Of a stretch of 34,165 nucleotides of DNA, positions 17,001 to 25,605 are shown one piece after another; within the stretch, counting starts at the first letter, position 1, and the number at the start of each line of letters is the position of its first letter. The notes under the pieces are model-generated. The model had not been told where the DNA came from. It saw only the letters and a list, made by a program, of their open reading frames with translations, and ran no database searches. The stretch is from positions 1 to 34,165 of the forward strand of contig CALHCJ010000216.1 in the NCBI GenBank assembly GCA_937936275.1, in the 5' to 3' direction. The position numbers and the translations under genes are program-made. Source of the DNA: an uncultured Flavobacteriaceae bacterium. Lineage in GTDB: Bacteria > Bacteroidota > Bacteroidia > Flavobacteriales > Flavobacteriaceae.

Positions 17001-17430
17001 TATCTACCCAGTAACCTACCTGTTCGGTCATTTTGTTCCAAACATCAGTATATCGCATCACCGCTTTTTTACAAGCAGCGTTGTATTCTTCTACGGAAAT
17101 TTTATTTCCAATATCTTCCTTAGTAATCCCAAGTTCTTTCTCAACTCCTAATTCGATGGGTAGACCATGGGTGTCCCAACCCGCTTTTCGCTTCACTTGA
17201 AAGCCTTTCATTGTTTTATAGCGGGGAAAAATATCTTTAATCGTGCGCGCCATAACATGGTGAATACCAGGCATTCCATTGGCAGAAGGAGGACCTTCAT
17301 AGAAGACATAGTTGGGTTTTGCTTCCCTACTTGAGATGCTTTTTTCGAAAATTTGATTTTCTTTCCAATACTCGAGAACTTCTTCTGCGACCTTTGGTAA
17401 ATTCAATCCGTTGTATTCTGCAAACTTCAT
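14032..17430 (-). CDS. ileS: Isoleucyl-tRNA synthetase (IleRS2-type, GXHH signature)
   Basis: Charges tRNA-Ile with isoleucine in the cytoplasm. 1132 aa, longer than the ~940-aa type 1 enzyme and matching the eukaryote-like IleRS2 group. The first class I signature reads G55-I-H57-H58 (MPGIHHVM), i.e. GXHH instead of HXGH. The CP1 editing domain shows TTTPWTLPSNTAL (235-247) and GTGIVHTAPTFGADD (353-367). The LIDVWFDSGS and VDQTRGWFYTLHAIG blocks and KMSKR (680-684) follow, then the anticodon-binding domain and a long C-terminal domain with a valine/lysine-rich beta portion. The ATG begins MKFAEYNGLNLPKVAEEVL. The DksA-like gene starts 4 bases after its stop. Confidence 0.97.
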   Translation of the reverse strand: MKFAEYNGLNLPKVAEEVLEYWKENQIFEKSISSREAKPNYVFYEGPPSANGMPGIHHVMARTIKDIFPRYKTMKGFQVKRKAGWDTHGLPIELGVEKELGITKEDIGNKISVEEYNAACKKAVMRYTDVWNKMTEQVGYWVDMDDPYVTYKSKYMETVWWLLKQIYDKGLIYKGYTIQPYSPKAGTGLSSHELNQPGTYQDVTDTTVTAQFKTIEDSLPDFLQNEGDVYFLAWTTTPWTLPSNTALTVGSKIDYVLVETYNQYTFKPMNVVLAKNLVSKQFAQKYTEVEAKPELLDYKTGDKKIPFYVVKEFKGKDLVGIKYEQLIDYAKPYRDSENAFRVISGDFVTTEDGTGIVHTAPTFGADDALVAKQAEPEVPPLLVLDENKNPVPLVDLQGKFRPELKEWGGKYVKNEYYDNGEAPERSIDVEIAIKLKEENKAFKVEKYVHSYPNCWRTDKPILYYPLDSWFIKISDVKDKMFALNQTINWKPKSTGEGRFGNWLANANDWNLSRSRYWGIPLPIWRTEDGVEEIMIGSVSELKAEMKKALVAGVLEKDIFEDFVVGDMSEDNYDKIDLHKNIVDQITLVSASGKPMKRESDLIDVWFDSGSMPYAQWHYPFENKDLIDKGETFPADFIAEGVDQTRGWFYTLHAIGTMVFDSVAYKNVVSNGLVLDKEGKKMSKRLGNAADPFETMDAHGADATRWYMISNANPWDNLKFDIDGIVEVKRKFFGTLYNTYSFFSLYANIDEFKYLENDVPLNERPEIDRWILSELHSLIKKVDEAYAEYEPTKATRAISAFVQENLSNWYVRLCRRRFWKGEYEKDKISAYQTLYTCLVTVAKLSAPVAPFFMDRLCKDLTAATEKENFESVHLADFPTYDESFVDSDLERKMQKAQTISSLVLSIRQKEKIKVRQPLQKIMIPVLDERQKHEIEAVADLIKSEVNVKEIDLLTDASGILVKQIKPNFKVLGPKYGQEMKSIAGAVAKLNQKDIQKIEQEGELSLQIENKSINLRLQDVEINSQDIEGWLVATSGSLTVALDVTIDENLRKEGIARELVNRIQNMRKDAGFDVTDKIDVKILKDGLVENAVSSNLNYIKTETLTAELDFKEKLEDGTDIAFDEVKTKLFIAKH

Positions 17431-17463
17431 ACGAAATCCTTCTAGTACTGGTATTTAAGCCTG

Positions 17464-17471
17464 CAAAATTA
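17464..17471 (-). promoter_or_regulatory. Putative -7 promoter box (TAATTTTG) for ileS
   Basis: TAATTTTG on the minus strand fits TAnnTTTG and would start transcription about 25-30 bases before the ileS ATG. No -33 TTG at the expected spacing. Confidence 0.45.
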
Positions 17472-17645
17472 GCAATTTTGATCCAGATAATCAGTATTTT
17501 ACAGCGTAAACACGGTATAAAAAAGCGTGATTTAATCAAAATAAGTTGACATAAATTATATCACAAAACTCTGTTTTTTAGATATTTACATATTAAGCTA
17601 AGTGAATTGTTAACAAAATGCATCTAAAAGAACTACAGATACGTA

Positions 17646-17653
17646 TATCTTTG
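17646..17653 (+). promoter_or_regulatory. Putative -7 promoter box (TATCTTTG) for the repeat lipoprotein
   Basis: TATCTTTG is a perfect TAnnTTTG match, 31 bases before the ATG at 17685. A TTG at 17607-17609 is too far upstream to be a clear -33 partner. Confidence 0.55.
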
Positions 17654-17684
17654 TGTTATAAATAAAACACTAAAACTAATAAAC

Positions 17685-18092
17685 ATGAAAAAATTAATTT
17701 TAAGTTCAATTTTGATGCTTGCCCTTTCTGTATCATTTGTTTCTTGTAGAGATGCTGCTGATAAAGCGAAAGACGGAATGGAAGAAGCTGGTGAGGCTAT
17801 GGAAGAAGCAGGTGAAGCTGTAAAAGAGGCTGGAGAAGATGCCATGGACGCTGCTGGTGATGCTGCGGATTCAGTCAAAGAGGCTGGAGAGGACGCAATG
17901 GATGCTGCTGGTGACGCTGTAGATAGTGCTAAAGAAGCCGGTTCTGAGGCTATGGATAAGGCAAAAGAAATGGGTTCTGACGCCACAGATGCTGCAAAAG
18001 AAGCTGCTGGTGATGTTAAAGACGCTGCTAATAAAGCTGCCGATAAAGCCAAAGACGCTGCAAAAGATGTTAAAGACAAAGTGAATAACTAA
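17685..18092 (+). CDS. Alanine/acid-rich repeat lipoprotein (LEA/YtxH-like), function unknown
   Basis: A 135-aa lipoprotein: signal peptide with lipobox FVSC (C21), then an almost uninterrupted Ala/Glu/Asp/Lys helix. An 18-residue unit beginning VKEAGEDAMDAAGDA occurs twice in tandem (residues 46-63 and 64-81; 17820-17873 and 17874-17927), with shorter MEEAGEA and KAKDAAKDVKD echoes on both sides. The composition is like late-embryogenesis-abundant or YtxH-type proteins, which form amphipathic helices and are often stress-related. Its own TATCTTTG box and strong terminator point to a single-gene, well-expressed transcript. The opposite strand is also open through the repeats; that is a side-effect of codon composition. 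Confidence 0.85.
   Translation: MKKLILSSILMLALSVSFVSCRDAADKAKDGMEEAGEAMEEAGEAVKEAGEDAMDAAGDAADSVKEAGEDAMDAAGDAVDSAKEAGSEAMDKAKEMGSDATDAAKEAAGDVKDAANKAADKAKDAAKDVKDKVNN
17820..17927 (+). repeat. Two tandem 54-base coding repeats
   Basis: The two units (17820-17873, 17874-17927) encode near-identical 18-residue blocks (VKEAGEDAMDAAGDAxDS), differing at one residue and at several silent or near-silent positions. The codon-level divergence shows it is not a fresh duplication. Confidence 0.75.
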
Positions 18093-18112
18093 TTAATTTG
18101 TCTTTAAAATAT

Positions 18113-18141
18113 AGCCCTGATGTTTCCATCAGGGCTTTTTT
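18113..18141 (+). terminator. Rho-independent terminator after the repeat lipoprotein
   Basis: Stem AGCCCTGATG (18113-18122) / CATCAGGGCT (18127-18136), tetraloop TTTC, followed by six or more T residues. It lies between convergent genes and may also help stop the receptor transcript from the other side. Confidence 0.85.
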
Positions 18142-18153
18142 ATTTCATTTTGG

Positions 18154-20568
18154 CTACAGTCGATATGAAATTCCCAAAATCAAATTTGTCCCAGGTGCTG
18201 TAATTCCTGAAGAGTATGGTCGATATCTTTGATCTGTGATATTCTCAATGCTCAAAGTACCCTTTAACTTGTTTGTGATATTGTACTGAGATCTTAAGTT
18301 TAGGGTGTACCATGAAGGAGAATATGGCTTGCCGTTTTGATCTAAGGTGTACAGATATTCCTTATTAATCTCGGAAGGTGCTAAATCTTTATTGGCAATT
18401 TCCCCGTTATAATTGAAAAATAAATCTGCTCGAAGTTTTTGATTTTTCCATATCAGATGAAAATCACCAAAAGTAGGTGCAACATGTCTTCCTGGGGAAT
18501 CTGTCCCATCTGCCTCCTCTTCAATTCCCTTTGTAATTGTTAGATTCGAATTGATTGATACATGCTCTGTCAAAAAAGCTTCAAGACCGAATTCAAAACC
18601 ATAAACATAGGCCTTTGCGGCGTTTTGAATTGCCTGTACATTACTTAGCTCTCCGTTATATTCAATTTCAGTTTCTCCATTAAATAGAAAATTTCTTCGC
18701 ACCAGTGCATCTACCAAATAGGTGTAAAAGGTGGCTCCTTTTAACACCACCTTATCGGCAAAATTCTTCTGTAAACCCAGTTCGGTATTATAGGCATATT
18801 CTGGTTCTAAATCAGGATTAGGCACCACAACCGAACCAGGTTCAGAATCAAATACCTTACCAATATCATCAATATTGGGTGATCTAAAACCAGTAGAAGC
18901 ATTCCATGTGATTTGTAAATCTGCTTTGGGAAACCAACTTAACCCAATACTTCCTGTCAAGGCACCATTATCTAAGTTTGCATTATCAAAAGGAAATGGA
19001 TAAAAGGTTTTATCAAAATCAGCATTTAACCAAACATGACTATAGCGTAAGCCTGACAATAGTGTAAGATTAGGCTTTACCTTATATTCCCCTTTTATAT
19101 ATCCAGCTAACGTTTGCCATCTGGCCCCATCAGGATATCGAGATGCAGCATTTGATACCACGTTAGTTTCGATATTTGTTTGGCTACCATCTGATCCAAC
19201 TCTATTAAAGATATATTCCCCTCCATAGTATAGTCGAAGATCACCAATACGTTTGTTCTCAAAATCAATATTCAACGACAAGGCGTCTACCGTTTCTGCC
19301 GTGGAATTTCGAATAAGATCTTGAAAATCTCTATCATTCCTACTCTCCTCAAATCTTTGATATGCTGCAGTGATTTTTAATCCCTCATAAAATAAACCCT
19401 TTCCTTTTTTATTCAATTGAAGATTACTCATGAACCATTTTTGTGGACCGTAAAACCACTCTGCAGAACGTAAACCGTCACCAGTCGCATTTGGCCGAAT
19501 CAAGCGATCATACCTAGAAAAATCTGAAGTTTCTGAATAAAAAAGCCCTAAATCATATTTCCAAGTATTGTTAGGCTTGTAAGCAATTTTCTGCATTAAA
19601 TTCATCTGATTATAGCCCGTAGGAACTTCTTTTCTAGGATTTTCATTAGCCACCAATTCATCTTGACCATCACGACGAATTACGTACCTATTTCTCAAAT
19701 AAGAATTAGGGCCATTACTTCCCATTCTTAAATCATCAAAGTTATTGTAGGTAATACTGGTTAAAAACGCCCATTTTTTCTTTCCAAAATTGAAATCAAC
19801 ATGCGTGGTATTTTCACTATTAGCAGACGCAAAACGATAATTTGCGTTGCCAGAGAAAGCAAGGCTATCTGTACTAGAAAGTTGAGCTTTTTTGGTGTAG
19901 AAATTCATTACACCGCCAATAGCATCGCTACCATAAATTACAGACCCTGGACCAAAAATTACTTCTGTATTTTTAATCGAATAGGGGTCAACAGAAATAA
20001 CGTTTTGAATGTTTCCTCCTCTAAAAATTGCGTTATTCATTCGAACACCATCTACAGAAAGAAGCAAACGGTTTGTGGCAAACCCCCGAATCATGGGGCT
20101 TCCTCCACCCAATTGACTTTTCTGTACGAAAACCTTACCACTATTTTGCAATAAATCTGCAGCCGTTTGAGGATTGGTAAATGCAATTTCTCTTGCATCA
20201 ATAGAGGCAATTTTATTCGGAACATCTTTTTTTTGTTGCTCCCACTTCGACACTGACATTACAACTTCATCAAGCTCCTCTGCCTTTAAAGTCAAATATA
20301 TCTTTCCTCGTTGTTTTAATATTTGTGCTTTGCTAGATTTTCGAACTTCATAACTGATATGCTTGAATGTCAAGCGTTCATTTCGGTCAAAAATAGATAC
20401 ATCACATTTACCATCAAAGTCAGATAACGCTGTTTTTGATTTATCAAAATTATAGATAGCTACATTAAGAATAGGTTCTCTAGTTTCTATATCTAAAATA
20501 GTGATCTTTTGACCAGAAAGGGTCACAGAAAACATTAGTACGATACCACAAATAATACTACGTATCAT
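18154..20568 (-). CDS. TonB-dependent outer-membrane receptor (heme/hemoglobin-receptor-like)
   Basis: An outer-membrane active transporter of 804 aa from the ATG at 20566-20568. It has a signal peptide (MIRSIICGIVLMFSVTLSGQ), then a carboxypeptidase-like domain (ITILDIETREPILNVAIYNF, ALSDFDGKCDVSIF). The plug domain follows with PMIRGFATNRLLLSVDGVRMNN and IFGPGSVIYGSDAIGGVMNF. The rest is a 22-strand-type barrel ending in GISYRL. FRSPNIDDIGK and NPDLEPEYAYNTELG resemble the FRAP/NPNL boxes of heme receptors, so heme or another iron ligand is a guess. An earlier in-frame ATG at 20590-20592 overlaps recO by 17 bases; the later start gives the cleaner signal peptide. Follows recO by 7 bases. 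Confidence 0.9.
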   Translation of the reverse strand: MIRSIICGIVLMFSVTLSGQKITILDIETREPILNVAIYNFDKSKTALSDFDGKCDVSIFDRNERLTFKHISYEVRKSSKAQILKQRGKIYLTLKAEELDEVVMSVSKWEQQKKDVPNKIASIDAREIAFTNPQTAADLLQNSGKVFVQKSQLGGGSPMIRGFATNRLLLSVDGVRMNNAIFRGGNIQNVISVDPYSIKNTEVIFGPGSVIYGSDAIGGVMNFYTKKAQLSSTDSLAFSGNANYRFASANSENTTHVDFNFGKKKWAFLTSITYNNFDDLRMGSNGPNSYLRNRYVIRRDGQDELVANENPRKEVPTGYNQMNLMQKIAYKPNNTWKYDLGLFYSETSDFSRYDRLIRPNATGDGLRSAEWFYGPQKWFMSNLQLNKKGKGLFYEGLKITAAYQRFEESRNDRDFQDLIRNSTAETVDALSLNIDFENKRIGDLRLYYGGEYIFNRVGSDGSQTNIETNVVSNAASRYPDGARWQTLAGYIKGEYKVKPNLTLLSGLRYSHVWLNADFDKTFYPFPFDNANLDNGALTGSIGLSWFPKADLQITWNASTGFRSPNIDDIGKVFDSEPGSVVVPNPDLEPEYAYNTELGLQKNFADKVVLKGATFYTYLVDALVRRNFLFNGETEIEYNGELSNVQAIQNAAKAYVYGFEFGLEAFLTEHVSINSNLTITKGIEEEADGTDSPGRHVAPTFGDFHLIWKNQKLRADLFFNYNGEIANKDLAPSEINKEYLYTLDQNGKPYSPSWYTLNLRSQYNITNKLKGTLSIENITDQRYRPYSSGITAPGTNLILGISYRL

Positions 20569-20575
20569 ATATAAA

Positions 20576-21295
20576 TTAGCTAAAAACTTCATTTAATATG
20601 GCAAGAGACTTTGGTTTTCTGAATCCTTGCAAATGCAGCTCAAAATACAGCACTAAAGAATGCAGAAGTTCTTGTCGGTTTTTTTTATTCATTTTGATCA
20701 TACTTAATGCATCAAAATTTGTGCCCAATACCTTCTTAAAAAAAATAAGATTTTCTCCTGATAGGACTGGATTTAAAGAAGGTAACGTAGTAAATTCTCC
20801 CTCAAGCAAATCGAAGAATGGCAAATGCATAACATTGGTGTCTGGGTAAAAACCTAAGTACCGAGTAAGATTCATCAAAAAACGTAAATGAAAATTAGCA
20901 ATCTCATCGTGCGCATCTAACCACTGAAAAGCAGCTTCTAAATATTCGAAAAGTTCCTCATTCTGTTCTTCCTCATGAATACTATTCGCTAACATTTCTG
21001 CTAAAAACAAGGTCATTGAATTTTTAGTGATATCCGTATGTAAAGTCTGATAGTGATAATTTACTTTGACCTCTCGAATACTTTCTAAAGTTCCTTTATT
21101 TTTATGATTGGCAACTATTTCTAACTGTGTTAGGGGCTGAAAATAAGCTGTTTTTAATTTCCCTTTTTTGGAAGCTAGCACACCTTTAAGCAAATATGAT
21201 TTCAACCCATCAGAAGCTGTAAATACCTTCGCAATGAGACTGGTGTCGCCATACTTTAACGAAGTAAGTACGATCGCTTTAGTGGTTACTTGCAT
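20576..21295 (-). CDS. recO: DNA repair protein RecO
   Basis: Recombination mediator that helps load RecA at SSB-coated gaps in the RecFOR pathway. 239 aa, normal length. The N-terminal OB-fold is clear (MQVTTKAIVLTSLKYGDTSLIAKVFT, GLKSYLLKGVLASKKGKLKTAYFQPLTQLEI). The helical part has LFLAEMLANSIHEEEQNEELFEYLEAAFQWLD and HLRFLMNLTRYLGFYPD. The C-terminus is short and lacks a clear Cys4 zinc knuckle, as in other Bacteroidota. It starts from an ATG at 21293-21295 behind a TATCTTTG box and probably leads a two-gene transcript with the TonB receptor. Confidence 0.94.
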   Translation of the reverse strand: MQVTTKAIVLTSLKYGDTSLIAKVFTASDGLKSYLLKGVLASKKGKLKTAYFQPLTQLEIVANHKNKGTLESIREVKVNYHYQTLHTDITKNSMTLFLAEMLANSIHEEEQNEELFEYLEAAFQWLDAHDEIANFHLRFLMNLTRYLGFYPDTNVMHLPFFDLLEGEFTTLPSLNPVLSGENLIFFKKVLGTNFDALSMIKMNKKNRQELLHSLVLYFELHLQGFRKPKSLAILNEVFS

Positions 21296-21314
21296 TTAAG
21301 TGGTCAGTTTAATG

Positions 21315-21322
21315 CAAAGATA
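21315..21322 (-). promoter_or_regulatory. Putative -7 promoter box (TATCTTTG) for recO
   Basis: TATCTTTG on the minus strand matches the -7 consensus and lies 19 bases before the recO ATG, implying a very short leader. No -33 TTG seen. Confidence 0.5.
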
Positions 21323-21564
21323 GGTTGAAAAAAATATGATGTTCGTGGTTATCATTACAAAATAGTTCATCAAAACTAGTTGTAGCCAAATAGACTTATC
21401 ATTTTGTAAGTCCGCTATCGCTAATCTTGAAATACCATAGACTCATGATGATTGAATACTAAAACAGAAGGATTTACGTATCCAAAACAGGCTAAAATTA
21501 AGTCATACTAATGTAAACAAATTTCTAGGTCCGAGAAGAAAACTATAATTTTCAGTCAAAAAAA

Positions 21565-21587
21565 GCCTGTAGTTGTAAACCACAGGC
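21565..21587 (-). terminator. Probable terminator after gdhA
   Basis: GCCTGT (21565-21570) and ACAGGC (21582-21587) form a 6-bp stem. On the minus strand it is followed by TTTTTTT, fitting the end of the gdhA transcript. Confidence 0.65.
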
Positions 21588-21623
21588 ATTTAGTGTTAAA
21601 TTTTTCAATGTAAAAAGGGTTCA

Positions 21624-22985
<1,362 letters not shown>

Positions 22986-23026
22986 TTAGGAATAAGTTGT
23001 TTTTTATTGAATTTAAAATATAGCGG

Positions 23027-23034
23027 CAAAATTA
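23027..23034 (-). promoter_or_regulatory. Putative -7 promoter box (TAATTTTG) for gdhA
   Basis: TAATTTTG on the minus strand, about 48 bases before the gdhA ATG, fits TAnnTTTG. No clear -33 element at ideal spacing. Confidence 0.45.
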
Positions 23035-23084
23035 TGCTATTATTATAATTTAAGCCCCTTTATTCTAAAAATTTGATAAAATAA

Positions 23085-24239
23085 TTAGCCAATAGCTTGT
23101 TCTAAATCAGCAATCAGATCTGCTTCATCTTCAATACCAACGCTCAACCGAATCAATGAATCCAGTACTCCAATCTTTTTACGTTCTTCTTTTGGAATGC
23201 TTGCATGGGTCATACTTGCTGGGTGACCGGCCAAACTTTCTACACCTCCTAACGATTCTGCCAAGGTAAATATTTTGAGCTTTTCAATAATTTTAATTGC
23301 ATCTTCAAAACTACTCCCTTTGGGAATAAAAGAAATCATTCCACCAAAATCATTCATTTGTCTTTTCGCAACTTCATGATTGGGATGATCTTCAAAACCC
23401 GGCCAATACACCTTTTCAATCTTTGGATGATTTGCTAGATACGTAGCTATCGCCTTTCCATTTTCACAATGGCGTTGCATGCGCACATGAAGCGTTTTTA
23501 TGCCTCGAAGTGTTAAAAAGCTATCCATCGGACCACAAACTGCACCACTTGCATTTTGAATAAAATAAAGTTGATCAGCCAGCTTGCTATCATTTATAAT
23601 CAATGCGCCAACAACTACATCACTATGACCTCCTAAATATTTTGTTGCAGAATGCATTACGATATCGACTCCCAAATCTAAAGGCAGCTGTAAATAAGGC
23701 GTGGCGAATGTGTTATCAACTGCCACCAAAAGATGATGCCTCTTGGCGAGATGAACTATTGCCTTAATATCGATAATGTTCATCATTGGGTTTGTAGGTG
23801 TTTCTACCCAAATTAGTTTTGTGCTATCATTTATGCATTTTTCAAGCTGATTTGCATTTTGCATATCAACAAACTGGAATTTAATACCATATTTTTCAAA
23901 AATCTGTTTGAAAAGACGATAACTCCCTCCATATAAATCGTTTGTAGATAACACTTCATCACCAGGATTCAAAAGTTTGATTACCGCATCAATAGCAGCC
24001 AATCCACTGGCAAAGGCAAGTCCGTAATTTCCATTTTCAATACTTGCCAATGATTGCTCTAAAGCCGTTCTGGTAGGATTAGCGCTACGAGAATACGCAT
24101 ACCCTTTGTGCCCACCTGGTGTAGTCTGTGCGTAAGTTGATGTTTGATAAATAGGAGGTATAACCGCGCCGTAGGCCAAATCTGGTTTTTGCCCCCCATG
24201 AATGGTTTTACTATTGAATTTTAACTTTTTTTCACTCAT
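23085..24239 (-). CDS. Cystathionine gamma-synthase / trans-sulfuration PLP enzyme
   Basis: PLP-dependent enzyme of the Cys/Met metabolism family, 384 aa. Seen: YAYSRSANPTRTALEQSLASIENG, the cofactor pocket (LAFASGLAAIDAVIKLL, DNTFATPYLQLPLDLGVD) and the Schiff-base lysine K200 in MHSATKYLGGHSDVVVGAL. The C-terminal substrate segment (FTLAESLGGVESLAGHPASMTHASIPKEER) is complete. Family members include cystathionine gamma-synthase (MetB) and gamma-lyase; the sequence alone does not separate them, so no symbol is given. It lies behind gdhA in orientation but each has its own promoter box. No SAM riboswitch-like leader is seen; the 5' leader is too short. Confidence 0.93.
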   Translation of the reverse strand: MSEKKLKFNSKTIHGGQKPDLAYGAVIPPIYQTSTYAQTTPGGHKGYAYSRSANPTRTALEQSLASIENGNYGLAFASGLAAIDAVIKLLNPGDEVLSTNDLYGGSYRLFKQIFEKYGIKFQFVDMQNANQLEKCINDSTKLIWVETPTNPMMNIIDIKAIVHLAKRHHLLVAVDNTFATPYLQLPLDLGVDIVMHSATKYLGGHSDVVVGALIINDSKLADQLYFIQNASGAVCGPMDSFLTLRGIKTLHVRMQRHCENGKAIATYLANHPKIEKVYWPGFEDHPNHEVAKRQMNDFGGMISFIPKGSSFEDAIKIIEKLKIFTLAESLGGVESLAGHPASMTHASIPKEERKKIGVLDSLIRLSVGIEDEADLIADLEQAIG

Positions 24240-24257
24240 AATCAGTAATTATACCGT

Positions 24258-24288
24258 CAAATGTATTGTTATCTTTGAAAGCATACAA
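24258..24288 (-). promoter_or_regulatory. Promoter for the cystathionine synthase-family gene (TTG - 20 bp - TACATTTG)
   Basis: On the minus strand TTG (24286-24288) and TACATTTG (24258-24265) have the ideal Bacteroidota spacing of 20 bases. Transcription would start close to the ATG at 24239. This is the best two-box promoter in the window. Confidence 0.6.
24270..24277 (+). promoter_or_regulatory. Putative -7 promoter box (TATCTTTG) for the DUF3298-like gene
   Basis: TATCTTTG on the plus strand lies 39 bases before the ATG at 24317. It sits inside the spacer of the opposing promoter at 24258-24288, so the two would interfere. Confidence 0.5.
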
Positions 24289-24316
24289 TAATGCCCCATT
24301 TTTACTTGATGCTACA

Positions 24317-25060
24317 ATGAAATATCTACTTAATTTTCTAGTACTAGTGCTAGTACTTCTTGGTTGTAAAAACGAAAGTAAACTAACCTTTGAACCGCAA
24401 ACTATATCAAATGAGGCTTGCTTAAATTGTCCAGAAATAACTATACAAATTCCTAAAGCGCTAGATAAAACTAAGATTGCCGAAACCATCAATACTGCAA
24501 TCGAAGAAGAAATAATCTCATTGTTATTGTATGATGATGAGCTTGAAGTTTCAACAGTTCAAGATGCTTTAGTTTCCTTTAAAAATGGTTATTTGGAGTT
24601 ACAGAAACTCTACAGTGATGAAACCACAAAATGGGAAGCATCTATTCAAGGGGAGATTACCTATGAAGATAAAAATTTGTTAACCATCGTTTTGAACACC
24701 TATTTATTCACTGGTGGCGCTCACGGATACACTTCCAAACAATTTTTGAACTTTGAGAAAAGTAAAGCTGCAGAGATAGATAATTCAGAGCTCTTTAGCA
24801 ATCAAGCTGATTTTCGGATGTACGCCGAATCTATTTTTAGAAAAAGAGAACAAATTCCACGTGGTGAATCAATTAATTCTACGGGATTTATGTTCGAGAA
24901 TGACTCGTTTCACCTTCCAGAAAATATAGGATTTACTGAAAAAGGGTTAACCTTACTATACAATCCTTACGAAGTAGCCTCTTTTGCAGACGGCACTATA
25001 GAATTAGTGCTGCCGCATACGGAAGTAAAAAAATATCTGAAACAAAAGCCTAAATCTTAA
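24317..25060 (+). CDS. DUF3298/DUF4163-like lipoprotein
   Basis: A 247-aa lipoprotein: the signal peptide MKYLLNFLVLVLVLLGC carries the lipobox LLGC. The rest matches the DUF4163-DUF3298 layout: an N-terminal IQIPKALDKTKIAETINTAIEE segment, then LVSFKNGYLELQKLYSDETTKWEASIQGEITYEDKNLLTIVLNTYLFTGGAHGYTSKQFLNF. The GGAHGY motif is the family hallmark, and it ends in TLLYNPYEVASFADGTIELVLPHTEVKKYL, also typical. A TTG at 24266 would extend it by 17 residues but spoil the lipoprotein signal, so the ATG at 24317 is chosen. Function unknown; anti-sigma-like or cell-envelope roles are proposed for some relatives. It converges with the DinB gene, with a 4-base gap. Confidence 0.88.
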   Translation: MKYLLNFLVLVLVLLGCKNESKLTFEPQTISNEACLNCPEITIQIPKALDKTKIAETINTAIEEEIISLLLYDDELEVSTVQDALVSFKNGYLELQKLYSDETTKWEASIQGEITYEDKNLLTIVLNTYLFTGGAHGYTSKQFLNFEKSKAAEIDNSELFSNQADFRMYAESIFRKREQIPRGESINSTGFMFENDSFHLPENIGFTEKGLTLLYNPYEVASFADGTIELVLPHTEVKKYLKQKPKS

Positions 25061-25064
25061 GGCT

Positions 25065-25526
25065 CTAAAATTTTACTGCCTTTTGCAGTGCAAGGATGCT
25101 TCCGTAGTGCAAGCCTTCATGAAAATAATTAAAAGCTATAGCATCATCAATACTACTTAAAGTTACATTCGCACTTGTTGTATACGCGTTGTAACCATCA
25201 AATAATCCCGCATTGTAATCTTCTATAGTCTTTTCAACGGTTGAAAAAAGTAGCTTTTTAACATCTTGTATTTCTTCATCCGTAGCAGTTCCGTCAGGTA
25301 CGGTTCCTTTCTTGAACTTATCTTTTAGTGCTTGAGGAATTTGGATAGGTTGACCACTTAAACCATAAACTAATGCTTGCTGTGTAGAAACTACATGGGC
25401 TATATTCCACCAAATATTGTTATTAAAACCATCTGGAATTTTAAGAAGTTCTTCCCTTGGTGTGGTTTTTAAAATATGGTAGAAGCCTTTTCTTATTTGT
25501 ATTTGTTGCTCTAAAATCTTTTTCAT
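25065..25526 (-). CDS. DinB-family metal-binding protein
   Basis: A 153-aa four-helix DinB/YfiT-like protein. The three histidines expected to bind a metal are visible: H44 (WWNIAHVVSTQQ), H136 and H140 (YFHEGLHYGSIL). The N-terminal helix (ILEQQIQIRKGFYHIL) and the DYNAGLFDGYNAYTTSANVTLSS loop are typical. Such proteins are often thiol S-transferase-like or of unknown function. It stands alone on the minus strand, divergent from the ArsC-like gene. Confidence 0.88.
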   Translation of the reverse strand: MKKILEQQIQIRKGFYHILKTTPREELLKIPDGFNNNIWWNIAHVVSTQQALVYGLSGQPIQIPQALKDKFKKGTVPDGTATDEEIQDVKKLLFSTVEKTIEDYNAGLFDGYNAYTTSANVTLSSIDDAIAFNYFHEGLHYGSILALQKAVKF

Positions 25527-25605
25527 AAAATGTCCGTTCTGAGACTAATGCTAAAAATAGCACAATTGCGGAGAATTAGGTTTCTTTGTGTGAAACTTAT
25601 TTCCA

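Larger units (their letters stand above)
21296..21623. other. Intergenic region between gdhA and recO
   Basis: This 328-base gap holds the recO promoter box at one end and the gdhA terminator at the other (both listed separately). In between I see no ORF with support, no RNA gene and no convincing structured element. Confidence 0.6.

Noticed and set aside
17633-18079. 148-codon open frame on the minus strand opposite the repeat lipoprotein
   Set aside because: It only mirrors the GCN/GAN-rich coding of the plus gene; it encodes an Ala/Ser-only pattern without any domain and has no start signals.
21355-21409. Inverted repeat TTACAAAAT / ATTTTGTAA in the gdhA-recO gap
   Set aside because: Nine AT-rich bases per arm separated by 37 bases is expected by chance here; no linked gene control is evident.
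24266-24316. TTG start at 24266 extending the DUF3298-like protein
   Set aside because: It would bury the lipoprotein signal; the ATG at 24317 gives a perfect lipobox.
23085-24316. Possible SAM riboswitch before the cystathionine synthase-family gene
   Set aside because: The leader from the promoter to the ATG is only a few tens of bases, with no room for the aptamer.
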